From Vesta saturnalis (lineage: Eukaryota > Arthropoda > Insecta > Coleoptera > Lampyridae): a stretch of 64,000 bases of DNA. The stretch spans positions 62,001 through 126,000 of the forward strand of contig JARFJB010000527.1 of the NCBI GenBank assembly GCA_036346205.1. Reading direction: 5' to 3'. Positions 37,359-47,159 of the stretch are shown here, one piece after another. Under the pieces are notes generated by a model, which was not told the DNA's origin, made no database searches, and saw only the letters and a list, made by a program, of their open reading frames with translations. Every line of letters begins with the position of its first letter. The first letter of the stretch is position 1. Made by a program: the position numbers and the translations under genes.

Positions 37359-37424
37359 AACTTTTTATTTATGTATTTAATAAAATTAATAATAATTTTT
37401 ATTTGCATATTTACTTTATTAAAA
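37359..37424 (+). repeat. AT-rich SINE-like body
   Basis: The stretch ACTTTTTATTTATGTATT with the following AAAATTAATAATAATTTTTAT-like bases recurs at about 53,612-53,670, where no tRNA-like head precedes it. Confidence 0.5.
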
Positions 37425-37757
37425 TTGTTAATTGGGTTAGTCGGCCTATTTCCACAGTTTTGTTCGCTCTTTAACGCGACGTTTCGGAAGCGGGCTCTAC
37501 TTCGGCCATCAGGCTGTATAAGTGTTTTTTTGTAACTGTGGTTTATATGTTAATTGGGTTAGTCGGCCTATTTCCACAGTTCTGTTCGCTTTTTAACGCG
37601 ACGTTTCGGAAGCGGACTCTGCTTCCGTCATCAGGCTATAAGTGTTTTTTTCTAACTGTGGCTTATATGTTAATTGGGTTAGTCGGCCTATTTCCATGCT
37701 TTTGTTCGCTTTTTTTTAACGCGACGTTTTGGAAGCGGACTCTGCCATCAGGCGGAA
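37425..37757 (-). repeat. 122-bp tandem repeats with a hammerhead-core-like motif, three copies
   Basis: Three direct copies start near 37,427, 37,548 and 37,670, each with TTAATTGGGTTAGTCGGCCT, TTTAACGCGACGTTTCGGAA and GCnTCATCAGGC. Read on the minus strand, copy 2 gives CCTGATGACGGAAGC, a loop, GCTTCCGAAACGTCGCG: a CTGATGA...GAAAC arrangement around a self-complementary GGAAGC/GCTTCC stem. Copy 3 lacks part of the stem. Tandem repeats with such cores are known from Penelope-like elements and animal retrozymes. Full ribozyme pairing is not shown (see findings). Confidence 0.85.
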
Positions 37758-37765
37758 AAACAGTC

Positions 37766-37870
37766 CTTCGCAGGACAGCCTGATGACGAAAGCAGAGTCC
37801 GCTTCCGAAACGTCGCGTTAAAGCGAACAAAACTGTGGATATAGGCCGACTAACAAATATATAACCAATT
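37766..37870 (+). repeat. Inverted copy of the 122-bp repeat
   Basis: Here the plus strand carries AGCCTGATGACGAAAGCAGA and TCCGCTTCCGAAACGTCGCG, then GTTAAAGCGAACAAAACTG, the reverse complement of the three copies to its left. A short GAAAAACAGTCCTTCGCAGG spacer separates them. Confidence 0.85.
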
Positions 37871-38212
37871 ACAAAACTACAATAAAGAATTAGTAACTCG
37901 GTACGGCCCCGAATTATAACAACTTTTCAGAATAGCTTAAAAACATCTATAAACAAGCTAACACTAGAGGAGAACCACCTAACCTCACTCTGCCTCATGC
38001 AAGTGCGACAGAGGATACATAGTGAGAGCAGCAGACCACTCAAAATGAGAACTCAGGAACATAAGAACAAAATTCGCAAGGGCACCAGGAATCACCAAAC
38101 ATATCTAGAACAAAGACGCGAAGAGCTTAAGCGCAACACATCGCACCTATTTACGGTGCAGCATGCGCAATAAACTACTGCGCAACCATGAAAAGTTTAA
38201 TATATATATATA
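37871..38212. other. Unassigned sequence
   Basis: About 340 bases, moderately GC-rich for the window, with no recognised gene; it ends in a short (TA)6 run that abuts the transposon left end at 38,213. Confidence 0.4.
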
Positions 38213-39205
38213 CAGTGTGGTTACTTAAGTGTGCAACATATGGGAATTTTTTTATTAATCGCTCGTCCAAAATACAGGTATTGCCAAAAGTTGGTGCATG
38301 TTTGATAACCATTTTAGGTGCACGTAGAATGATTCCAAGTCAAACGGTATACACGGTAGGTCAAAAAATATAAAAATTCCACAAGAGTAAAGTACCCTTA
38401 TTTCAAAAAATTCGGCAAAATGTAATAAAGAAATGTTATTTAGAATTAAAAGTTATGCCAGAATACCAAAGCGTGGCCCTCTAAGTAATTTTTTATTATT
38501 TTTTTTGAAAAAGGTTAGTAATTTGGCTATTTTTTTGCATTTTACCAAAACATGTTGATAACTTAATCAAAATGAAATCAATCTGGCACAATTTTATTAA
38601 AACTCGAGCCTATATGAAAAATTAAATTAGATTTTTAATATTTTAGGCAATCACTAACTTCATGTTTGTTGGAACGATATTAAACATAAGTTTAAAATTT
38701 CGAAAAAAAAAATCTTAACATGGTAAAAAATCAGTAATCATAATACGCATATTCAAAAACTCTAATCTAAAGTGCAAAAGCTTTATTTTAAATGCTTATT
38801 ATAAACATCATACAAATTAATGGATGAGATTTGATTCTACTAAATTGATGGACGATATCCATGATTATTTTAAAACAAATGATTTTAGTAAACATTTTGA
38901 CATTTTAATGACATTAAGTGTTCATTATTATTTGATTATTAAGTTTATTTGATTTCAAAATATGCCTCCGCCAAGACAGTTAACGTTAACCGAAAAAGCT
39001 GAATTAGTTTTAATATGTGGAGATAACTACAAATCAGTGCGTGAAGCAGCAGACATTTTCAAGCAAAGGCATCTTGATAATCCAATCCATTATTCCACAG
39101 TAAGCAGAATTTTAATGAAATTTAAACAGACAGGGTCTTTAAATTATAATTACAAGAAACAACGCACCAAAACAGTTTGTAATGAAGAAAATCAGTTACA
39201 AGTTC

Positions 39206-39210
<5 letters not shown>
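38213..39210 (+). mobile_element. Left part of DNA transposon L, truncated by a (TA)n tract
   Basis: A terminus-like CAGTGTGGTTACTTAAGTGT follows a TA at 38,211-38,212. About 750 bases of noncoding terminal region lead to a transposase start at 38,962. The element is cut at 39,210 where TA repeats begin, and no right end is found. Confidence 0.55.
38962..39210 (+). pseudogene. N-terminal transposase fragment (element L)
   Basis: The frame opens MPPPRQLTLTEKAELVLICG, then SVREAADIFKQRHLDNPIHY and STVSRILMKFKQTGSLNYNY. This is the N-terminal helix-turn-helix of the arthropod transposases seen in A, D and J (compare STVSKIERKFRETG in D). About 83 codons are intact, then the reading becomes repeat-encoded Ile/Tyr. 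The catalytic domain is missing. Confidence 0.75.

Positions 39211-39262
<52 letters not shown>
39209..39262. repeat. (TA)n microsatellite truncating a transposase
   Basis: About 54 bases of TA replace the remainder of the element L transposase. Confidence 0.97.
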
Positions 39263-39264
<2 letters not shown>

Positions 39265-39329
39265 TTTTACCTTCCAACGTACATATACATATGTAGGTAT
39301 AGAAGTTTATGCAATCGACTTTTAAAGCG

Positions 39330-39565
39330 AAATCGACGTGCGCGCGTGCGTGTGTGGGTGCGTGTGGGTGTGTGTGTGCGTGCGTACTCGCTTGCGATCA
39401 TACGTGTGGTGGTGGGTCTAGGTGTGTATAGGTGTGGATGTGTGGGTGTCGGTGTGTGTGGGTGCCGGTAAGGGCAAGAGTGCGGGTCCTGGTGCGTGAT
39501 TGAGTTTGTGTGCGCATGAGCGTGCGGGTGCGCATGCACGTGCGCGTCTGCATGCACGTGTGTGT
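39330..39565. repeat. GTGTGGGTGC-type GC-rich minisatellite
   Basis: Irregular GTGTGGGTG, GTGCGTG and GGTGTGT units. Open frames across it on both strands (Val/Gly/Arg or His/Ala/Pro rich) are repeat artefacts. Confidence 0.85.
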
Positions 39566-39654
39566 CTATTTGTAGACAGATTTTTTAAAGAAAATTTAAT
39601 TTTACAGAACTTTTCTTTATATAGTTTCTTAAAATAGGCGAAATAAATGTAAAT

Positions 39655-40278
39655 CGCAATTGAAATGTTTAATTAAATCATAATTATGTTTAAACAAGCT
39701 TAGGTAAATATTCAAATTGAATATTTGAAATTGTGTGCGTTAAGAGGATTGAGGGAGACAGACAGATCACAAAATAATTTTATTCAATGTTAATAAACAG
39801 TATACAGGAACTCATATTACACTGTCAAATATACACATAAGATCCTTCATTTGAATCGATGATCCTTTGTTATATACATTCAGTATTAATAGTATCTTGC
39901 AATTTCTGCTAAAATCTAATTTTAATATTTAGGGAGAACATTATTTTATTTTCAATTATAATTTTTATTTCTCACTTTATTTGAAGAGATTTATTTTCTT
40001 CTTGTGGAAATAATTTTAAAGCACCAATAAGCAGCTGTTGTGTATGTATCGAATCGTTGAAAATTATTATACGCACATTCTTGGTGTAAAAACCTCACTA
40101 GTTTTATTAATTTATTAATTACGTCGGATCATATCGCAAATAAAAAGACATCTTTGTTTGGTACTAGGTAATTCGAGAACGATAAGGTTTGTTACGGACG
40201 AATACATATTTTAAAAATTAATACTTCTTTTGGTAATTAATATGAAACTATTCCTACGTAATATTTCTTGTTTTGGTC
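39655..40278 (-). repeat. Right arm of long inverted repeat M
   Basis: Reverse complement of parts of 35,812-36,865, lacking about 500 bp of its middle. Its outer end lies within 20 bases of a (TA)n tract at 40,298. Confidence 0.85.
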
Positions 40279-40293
40279 TCACTTTTTGGAATA

Positions 40294-40297
<4 letters not shown>

Positions 40298-40391
<94 letters not shown>

Positions 40392-40392
40392 A
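40298..40392. repeat. (TA)n(CA)n microsatellite
   Basis: About 83 bases of TA, then ACACACACAC. It abuts the outer end of inverted repeat M. Confidence 0.97.
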
Positions 40393-40689
40393 TAGATCGA
40401 TTAACACAGACATACAAACATCCCTAGTAAAACTAGTAAAATGTTGATTGTAAATAAGCTACAGGACCTTAAAGGTGAGATACTGTTATCGAAAGTTTAC
40501 AATAATCTGAAAGCAACTGAATGTATTAAACTCAAAATTGTTAGAATCCAGTTCTTGAAGATAAGAAATACGAATTTGATAGTACTCCTAGAGGGCGCTA
40601 TATTGCGTATTACGTAAATCCTCACTTATCTTTTCTACCCCTTACCAGAAAGGGGCACCTTTCGTTACCATTTTGTTTTTGTGACGTCA

Positions 40690-40965
40690 TTTGACCTTGA
40701 AGTTTTTCCCAGGGTAAGTCCATGAATTTGGTATTGGACTCGGCCTCAGAGTTGGCCTTGGGCACTTTCAATTACATAATCTCATAATTTGACCTTGAAT
40801 GTTGACCTGCGACCGGGCCTTGGAGCTGCCAATTTGAACTTGAGACTGACCTCGGTCTGGCCCTGGGGTTGACCTCGGGTTTAACCTTGAGACCGATCTT
40901 GGGGCGTGGTATTGCAATTTACCTTGAGCCTGGCCTGGGAGTTGGCATTGGGTTAGCCAGGCTCA
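40690..40965. repeat. Degenerate TGACCTTG-rich tandem repeat
   Basis: Exact TGACCTTGA occurs at 40692-40700 and 40790-40798, and variants (TGACCTGCGACC, TGACCTCGG twice, AACCTTGAGA, GGCCTTGG) recur every 15-40 bases. The region is less AT-rich than its surroundings. The same motif is clustered at 11,493-11,556. Confidence 0.75.
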
Positions 40966-40984
40966 GAACCAAAAATCTATTCAG

Positions 40985-41375
40985 CGGGAAATTTGATATT
41001 TTCTAATAAGGGGCCCTAATGATAGCTTGTAAAACACGTATAGGAACTTGTGTTTGAGTCTGCGCCCCCATGGCCGGAAATAGTATTCTAATAAGGGGCC
41101 CTAATGCTATCCCATAAGACAGGTATTTGAATTTATTTGTGGCGCCATCTAGTGGTGTATAGACTAATAAACGTCTTCTACAATACAGGTGGCTCCACCT
41201 AGTTCTATATTTATAGCACTAATCAGGTTTGATTGTGGAGCCCTCTACTGGTATATGGACTAATGAAAAGTTTTCTGTAATAGAGGCGGCGCCGCCAAGT
41301 GGTATATTTATAGGACTAATTAGGGTTTGTTTGTGGTGCCATCTAGTGCTAATAAATGTTTTCTGTAATAGAGTC
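40985..41375 (+). repeat. Dispersed GGGCCC-box repeat, best-preserved copy
   Basis: Two copies of TTCTAATAAGGGGCCCTAAT (about 40,999 and 41,087) are followed by a series alternating TGTGGCGCCATCTAGTGGTG, TATAGACTAATAAACGTCTT, GGTGGCTCCACCTAGTTC and TTTTCTGTAATAGAG. The second part is a tandem array of about 97-bp dimers. It shows the family most clearly. Confidence 0.85.
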
Positions 41376-41714
41376 TAGCTTTACTAATTAACGGTTTTGG
41401 TAAGACCGCATCCTCTAGAACATTCATATGGGTGCTTTTTAAGATGGGACTTAAAATTAATATGGAGCTTAAAATTATTCTTCGCTATATGGATGCGGAT
41501 TCGGTTCCGTTATACGTTGCACAACACTACCTTAGCTTGTAACACACAATCAGAATTAAATTACGAGTTTAATTGCTCGATATTCACAATGCGAAACAGT
41601 CACATATAATATACAAGGTCTAAGTACAGTATGCAGCTTGAAAGTGATATTTTACAATAAATCACGTGAACACGCAAGCTCGTGCACCTGGTTACTTCAA
41701 CAGGACACAATGAT

Positions 41715-42645
41715 AAACCTAACGTCTATGTCGACAATTCTGATATAAATAAATAAGTCATAACTTAAACAGTTTATGAAAATAATAATACGAGTCCTAA
41801 TCTAAAATAGTATAATGCTTTAAACGTACATGCTAATTAACACAATAGTCACTCGCACACGTAAAATGTTAGGAAATTAATACGAGCTCGACGTTCGTAA
41901 CTTATATTCATAAATACAGGGTTACGGAGATTGCTTCTAGACCTCAATCTACCTACTTTCAAGGTGGATGCTGGTGATGATCGTGGCACTTGGGTCAGAC
42001 CCTCAATCTCAACGGCCTGCGAGGTATAAAAGACTTGTACACCCCAAGGGAATGATGAAACTCAAGCCAGATTGCCTGTCTCAACAGTCTGTATAGCAGT
42101 AATGAGGAATTCTACAGCTTGAGATTGTCTCAATTCGCTGGTTCGGGTCCACTAATTAAACCATTTTTTGCCGAAAACCCTGACGTCATTCCTAAGTGGG
42201 AGGATACGCTATTACACCGCTCTACCTAATTACATTGGCCGTACTTGAATTTTTTGCTTGAAGAGTGTTGTTTAAATACGCGATATGCGGCATAATTACA
42301 TTGATCAAATACCGCTAACACTAATTTTTAAGATAGGTACATACTTTCGGTCCTTCGCTTAAGAAGTTGTTCTTGGACGTTCGTACTGTCATGAATCACT
42401 TATTTTGATTTAATTATAAGTCATAATGTATCATAGACCTTTTGTTTTAATTTTAATTATGAGTTATAAGCAATTGCACAAGCATTTTTGAAAACAGCTT
42501 GTTTATAACATCTAATAAAAAAGGTAAAGGGTTTTTTAATAATAATATATTACAATAAATTAAGATTTTTGATTGATCAAAATCAAATACTGTCAAGAAA
42601 ACACGTTAAAACGTATAATTGAGAAAATTTAAATCTTAGGACTAA
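41715..42645 (+). repeat. Left arm of long inverted repeat N
   Basis: Pairs in reverse complement with 43,737-44,530. Anchors: TTAATACGAGCTCGACGTTC (about 41,878), mirrored near 44,343-44,362, and AAGCAATTGCACAAGCATTT (about 42,467), mirrored near 43,889-43,908. About 110 bases near 42,040-42,150 are unique to this arm. Confidence 0.88.
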
Positions 42646-43287
42646 AAAGGTAGAGAGTTTGTAGAAGGCAGCATACAAAACCTATTTATTCATCTGCAGA
42701 TTTACCGTTGGTATATTATTACTTTACTTAAAAATATCTGTGAATGCTTCAATTACAATTGCGTGTGTCTTCATTTTAAAAGCTCTCACGCGGGCTCTAT
42801 TGCTAAACAATCAATAAACAGTCAGAATGCAGAGACTTAAATTCAATTTCAAATTTACCTCCACTGGACCATGACAGGGGACAAAGGCCTTAATGCAAGT
42901 TCTTCATATCTGTGTTAGGATTCACTTATTAATAAAATTTTTGCCTCGTGTTACTTCAGATTGATCCGATTGATTGACTAATTGTTTTGATTGATATTAG
43001 TTTAGTTTCGTGGTACTTGAGATTGACTTGATCAACGCTTACAGGGGATCTATATGACACAGGTCTAAGCGATATACCTATCTTACGAGATAGCATTAGG
43101 GCCCCTTATTAGTATACAAATTCAAATCATCAACCTTATTGTTTAAACGGTCATATGCAGTCGTTGCGTTCGGATATTGCTCAGTTACATTCGGTGAGAC
43201 GAGCCAGAAGAGAGAAGGGGGTAGAAGTAGAAGCTGCCTTCTATTTTTTATCAGAGTGTTTATATCATATGTTGATTTAAATTTTTT

Positions 43288-43331
<44 letters not shown>

Positions 43332-43736
43332 CTAATTACCGCCTCATTTTATTTTAAAGTCATTTTTCTCCTGTATAATGATGAAGGTCGACTTCTAAGT
43401 GAAAATCATGTTTTAAAAAGGCATGTTATAAATTCGTACAAGTGGTGTAACCCTAATGAGGAGTTTTGAATTGAATTGAATATTCTAGATAGTATTAACT
43501 AGATAAATTCCATATATTTACATTTAATCACTTCGAAAGTATTCGTTCCCTAATTAATATTTAGAGAAAGTAGATAGACCGTAAATAAAAAACGTATTAA
43601 CCAAACCAGTCACCAAAAATAAAATAAAATGTCAACTACGGAATTTTTTTTGTAAGATGTAATCTGAATCAATACTGCTCGTAAATTTTTGTGAGACAAA
43701 GGATATAATATCTTTAAAAATGGAATCTGACTAATA
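42646..43736. repeat. Spacer of inverted repeat N, with a partial dispersed-repeat copy
   Basis: About 1.1 kb. CTTACGAGATAGCATTAGGG followed by CCCCTTATTAG near 43,082-43,113 is a copy of the dispersed GGGCCC box. A 38-base (TA)n run lies at 43,291-43,328. No protein recognised. Confidence 0.6.
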
Positions 43737-44530
43737 GTCTTAAAATTTAAATTTTCTCAATGATACGTTTTAACGTGTTTTCTTGACAGTATTTGATTTC
43801 GATCAACCAAAAATCTTAATTTGACATAATAAATTATTATTAAAAAACTCTTTATCTTGTTCATTAGAAGTTATAAACGAGCTGTCAAAAATGCTTGTGC
43901 AATTGCTTATAACTCATAATTAAAATTTAAAAAAAGGACTATGATACATTATGACATAATTAAATCAAAATAAGCGATTCATGACAGGACGAAGGCCCAA
44001 GAACAACTTCTTAAGCGAAGAATCGAAAGCATGTACCTATCTTACAGATTAGCGTTAGGGTGTTTGAACAATGTAATTATGCCGCACATCGCTAGAAATA
44101 TTTTTAAGACGCGTATTTAAAAAACACTCTTCAAACACCAAATTCAAATACGACCAATGTAATTAAGTAGATCGGTGTAATAGCGTATCTCCCCACTTAA
44201 GGATGACGTCAGTGTTTCCGGCGTAGGCCGTAGAGAGTGATGGCCTGCTCCAAGTTCCATCATCATCTTCAGCATCCACTTTGGGTAGGTAGATTGAGGT
44301 CCAAAATCAATCTCCGTAACGCTGTATTATTAACACAAGTTACGAACGTCGAGCTCGTATTAATTCCTAACATTTTACTTGTGCGAGCGACTATTGTGTT
44401 AATTTTCATGTATGGTCTTATACTACTTTAGATTAGGACTTGTATTATTATTATTTTCACGAACTGTACACATCAGTTTAAGTTAGGACTTATTTATTTA
44501 TATCAGAATCGTCGACACCATCAATAATTG
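43737..44530 (-). repeat. Right arm of long inverted repeat N
   Basis: Reverse complement of 41,715-42,645 with moderate divergence. The phrase ACCTATCTTACAGATTAGCG near 44,035 shows that the dispersed-repeat motif is embedded in the arms too. Confidence 0.88.
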
Positions 44531-46340
44531 TTTGACCTCCCAACCTCCCACAACCAACTTTATGATACTGTTGTTTCCGAGGTGGCGTATATGATATGCA
44601 TTGCTACCCTTAAATGCAAATATCTCGAGAACGCCTTAAAATGTCGAGATCTAGCAAGTATACGATTAGTGTTGAAGAATAATGATTTTCTTATTATTTC
44701 ATACCAAATTGCCGGTAATACAAGGGGCAAAAAAATAAGTGTGGATTTCCCCAATTCGGACTATACAACTAGCGCCTTCTAGGGGTACCATAAAAAATAA
44801 TAACAATTTATTATTTCTCGCCCTCAAAAACTTATTCTAACAATTTTGAGTTTAATATATTTAGTTGTTTTCAAATTATTACAAATTTTCCATTTTCTAA
44901 CGGGTGCATGAGAAACTCAAATTTCGCGCTAAGTTATATGATACTTTATAGATTTAGAAATGATTGTTTGTTATTGATATATAAATGTATTTAATATTAA
45001 GAAGAAAAGCTTGGATTTACTTCAACAAGTTATGTATATAACTAATTAGAAAATAATTAAAGTAAATACGGCAATTGGAAAGTGCGTAAATGCGTTATAG
45101 AAGAAGAGGAACCAGTTGTTGACATGACAGTTAGGTTTAAGTAAAGAGGTGGTCAAAAGTAGTTGTAGTGAGGTTGCTATGGTCGCTGCGGCATAAATGA
45201 CAAATTAAGAAAATAAAGCCTAAATTAGTTTGTATTGTGCTAAGGAAATATAAACAATACCTTCCTTATCAAATTCATAAAAGGTTAGTCATAAGAGTGC
45301 GAATACTGTCAAATTGGCGATAGAAAGGAAGGTCACGTAATAATTTAAATAAACGTGTTTGTACGTATCAGAAGACGTCATCCTTTATTGTGTTTAAATA
45401 TTGAACAATAAATATGAAAGACGGAAATCGCTCCAGTGTAATAAATCAATATATAAAGAACAATAACTAAGAAGTAGTGATGGTTAGAGTAGAAACATTG
45501 CTGTTTGTAGTTTGCTACCGTTTGTAGTGATAAACGGACTTATAGTGAGAAGTAAAATCGACTAATAGATCCAGAAATTATTAATCGATTCGATAGGCGT
45601 AAATTGGAACTGTATTAATCAGCGACAAAGGTCTAAACATGATATCGAAGAACAAAAAAACCCTGCTTCACGGCTGACGTAAGAGTAACGATATAAACCC
45701 ATTTGTGGCCTCAGGAAGTAACAAGTATGATTTTTAACTGTGTAATAAGAACAACGTCTTTGTGTTTTATTTCTCTTTAAATTTGTGAATCGAAACTGAA
45801 CGGAAAATATTCCTTTCACTGCTGATAAAAAATTACTTCTGCATGTGAGTAATAAGAATACAAAATATAATAACAGAATTGGGTTTTACATATTATTGTA
45901 AACAAAGCATTTATTCATTTTCCGAATTCATTTTGAATATATGAATATTGAAGGAAGCAAATTGAATACAGTTACCAATTACATACATATTAAGTAAGTC
46001 CAATTGAATGTAATTTTGGTAAATGATAACAATAATCATTTCTTTTAATAACAAGTTATCCAGGGCATCCCGATAAAAAAAAGAAATTTGCTGGGCAATA
46101 TTAAAGTTCATTTACTCAAATGGGAAACGTGATAGTAACTAAAAAAATTTTTTGTTAATGAATATTTTATTTACAAATTGAAACTATCACAATTAAATAA
46201 AAAGGTAATCATTTTAAGTCTCACAAAAACAATATAAATTTTTATTAAAGGATTTTGAAATTATTAAAATAAAACAAGGAACCCTAAATTTCATTTTTTG
46301 TGACGAGTGTAAGCAAACGAAAGAATTAGATCCATTTTCA
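44531..46340. other. Unassigned sequence with a transposon-terminus-like patch
   Basis: Near 44,610-44,780 the phrases AATATCTCGAGAACGCCTTA and ACTAGCGCCTTCTAGGGGTA resemble terminal regions of the DD41D-type elements. The remainder is AT-rich DNA with no recognised gene and may include decayed LTR sequence upstream of the primer-binding-site-like repeats. Confidence 0.4.
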
Positions 46341-46344
46341 CGCC

Positions 46345-46450
46345 AGTTACAAATGGCGCCCAACCCGGTATATGTTTAGAGTCATCACGAAGTGGCACCC
46401 AGCGCTAGAGCCGCCACAAAATGGCGAACAACGTAGGGGCCGTCACAATC
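46345..46450 (+). repeat. Three primer-binding-site-like repeats of an LTR retroelement
   Basis: AAATGGCGCCCAACCC (about 46,351) follows a TTACA that could end an LTR. Degenerate repeats follow: AAGTGGCACCCAGCGC (about 46,390) and AAATGGCGAACAACGT plus AGGGGCCG (about 46,418). TGGCGCCCAAC is a common tRNA primer-binding site of insect Gypsy-like elements. No gag or pol is seen. Confidence 0.4.
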
Positions 46451-46819
46451 TCGGTCACTGAAATACTGCATTTGCATTTTAGTTCAAACTATACAGTATC
46501 TATTTAATTTATCGTTACGTTTGTGTGTGTTCTCTTTATTTTGGAAAAAAACTGTATCCCATATAATACCCCATAAAACGAAGGATAAGTAGAATATAGA
46601 AAATGATCATGGAGTAATAAATCAGTAAGTAATTTAAAAATATTTGATATTTGAGATTATGTATCAACTTGCATAACGATGTACGGGGCTATTATAATTT
46701 ATTCATTACAGATGTGTAGAATATGTTAATGTGATATTAATCTAGATATTTCGATATGTTTACGTTTTAAATTACAAAAAAAATATTTCAAAACTGTATC
46801 TAAATAGAACACAACGGTA

Positions 46820-47155
46820 AAGAAAAAGGCCATGTTTCATTCCCTCTCCAAGGAGTTTACAAGGTCCATCAGCCACAATAATGGATGTCCAACATACATA
46901 CATTAAGTATGTATGCATTGTGGGATTAAGGATAGGTGTGATAAGGATAGGATCGGAAGGAACGGAGTTAGGGGTTTGAGAGGGAGGATACTACCCCAAC
47001 ATTCGCTTAAATATTCACGCATGATATGCTTATATACAGTGACCATGTCGCTATATATGTATGAGGTAAACCCCTGAAAAAAACTCAGACAAAGTAGACG
47101 ACAACGGGAATCGAACGCTTTACCCACCGAATGCTAAGTAGGTTATGTTCCCACA
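46820..47155 (-). mobile_element. tRNA-derived SINE remnant
   Basis: On the minus strand near 47,140-47,100 the sequence reads AGCATTCGGTGGGTAAAGCG and GTTCGATTCCCGTTGTCG, an A-box-like and a consensus B-box pol III element. They are closer than in a tRNA, so the anticodon arm has been lost. The body continues with a pyrimidine-rich CCTCCCTCTCAAACCCC section. No tail or target duplication was identified. Confidence 0.4.
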
Positions 47156-47159
47156 TTTG

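Noticed and set aside
37425..37870. CRISPR-like array of about 122-bp units
   Set aside because: Units are contiguous without distinct spacers and the sequence is eukaryotic.
44560..44782. Overlapping open frames on both strands
   Set aside because: They lie in a transposon-terminus-like patch, not in a gene.
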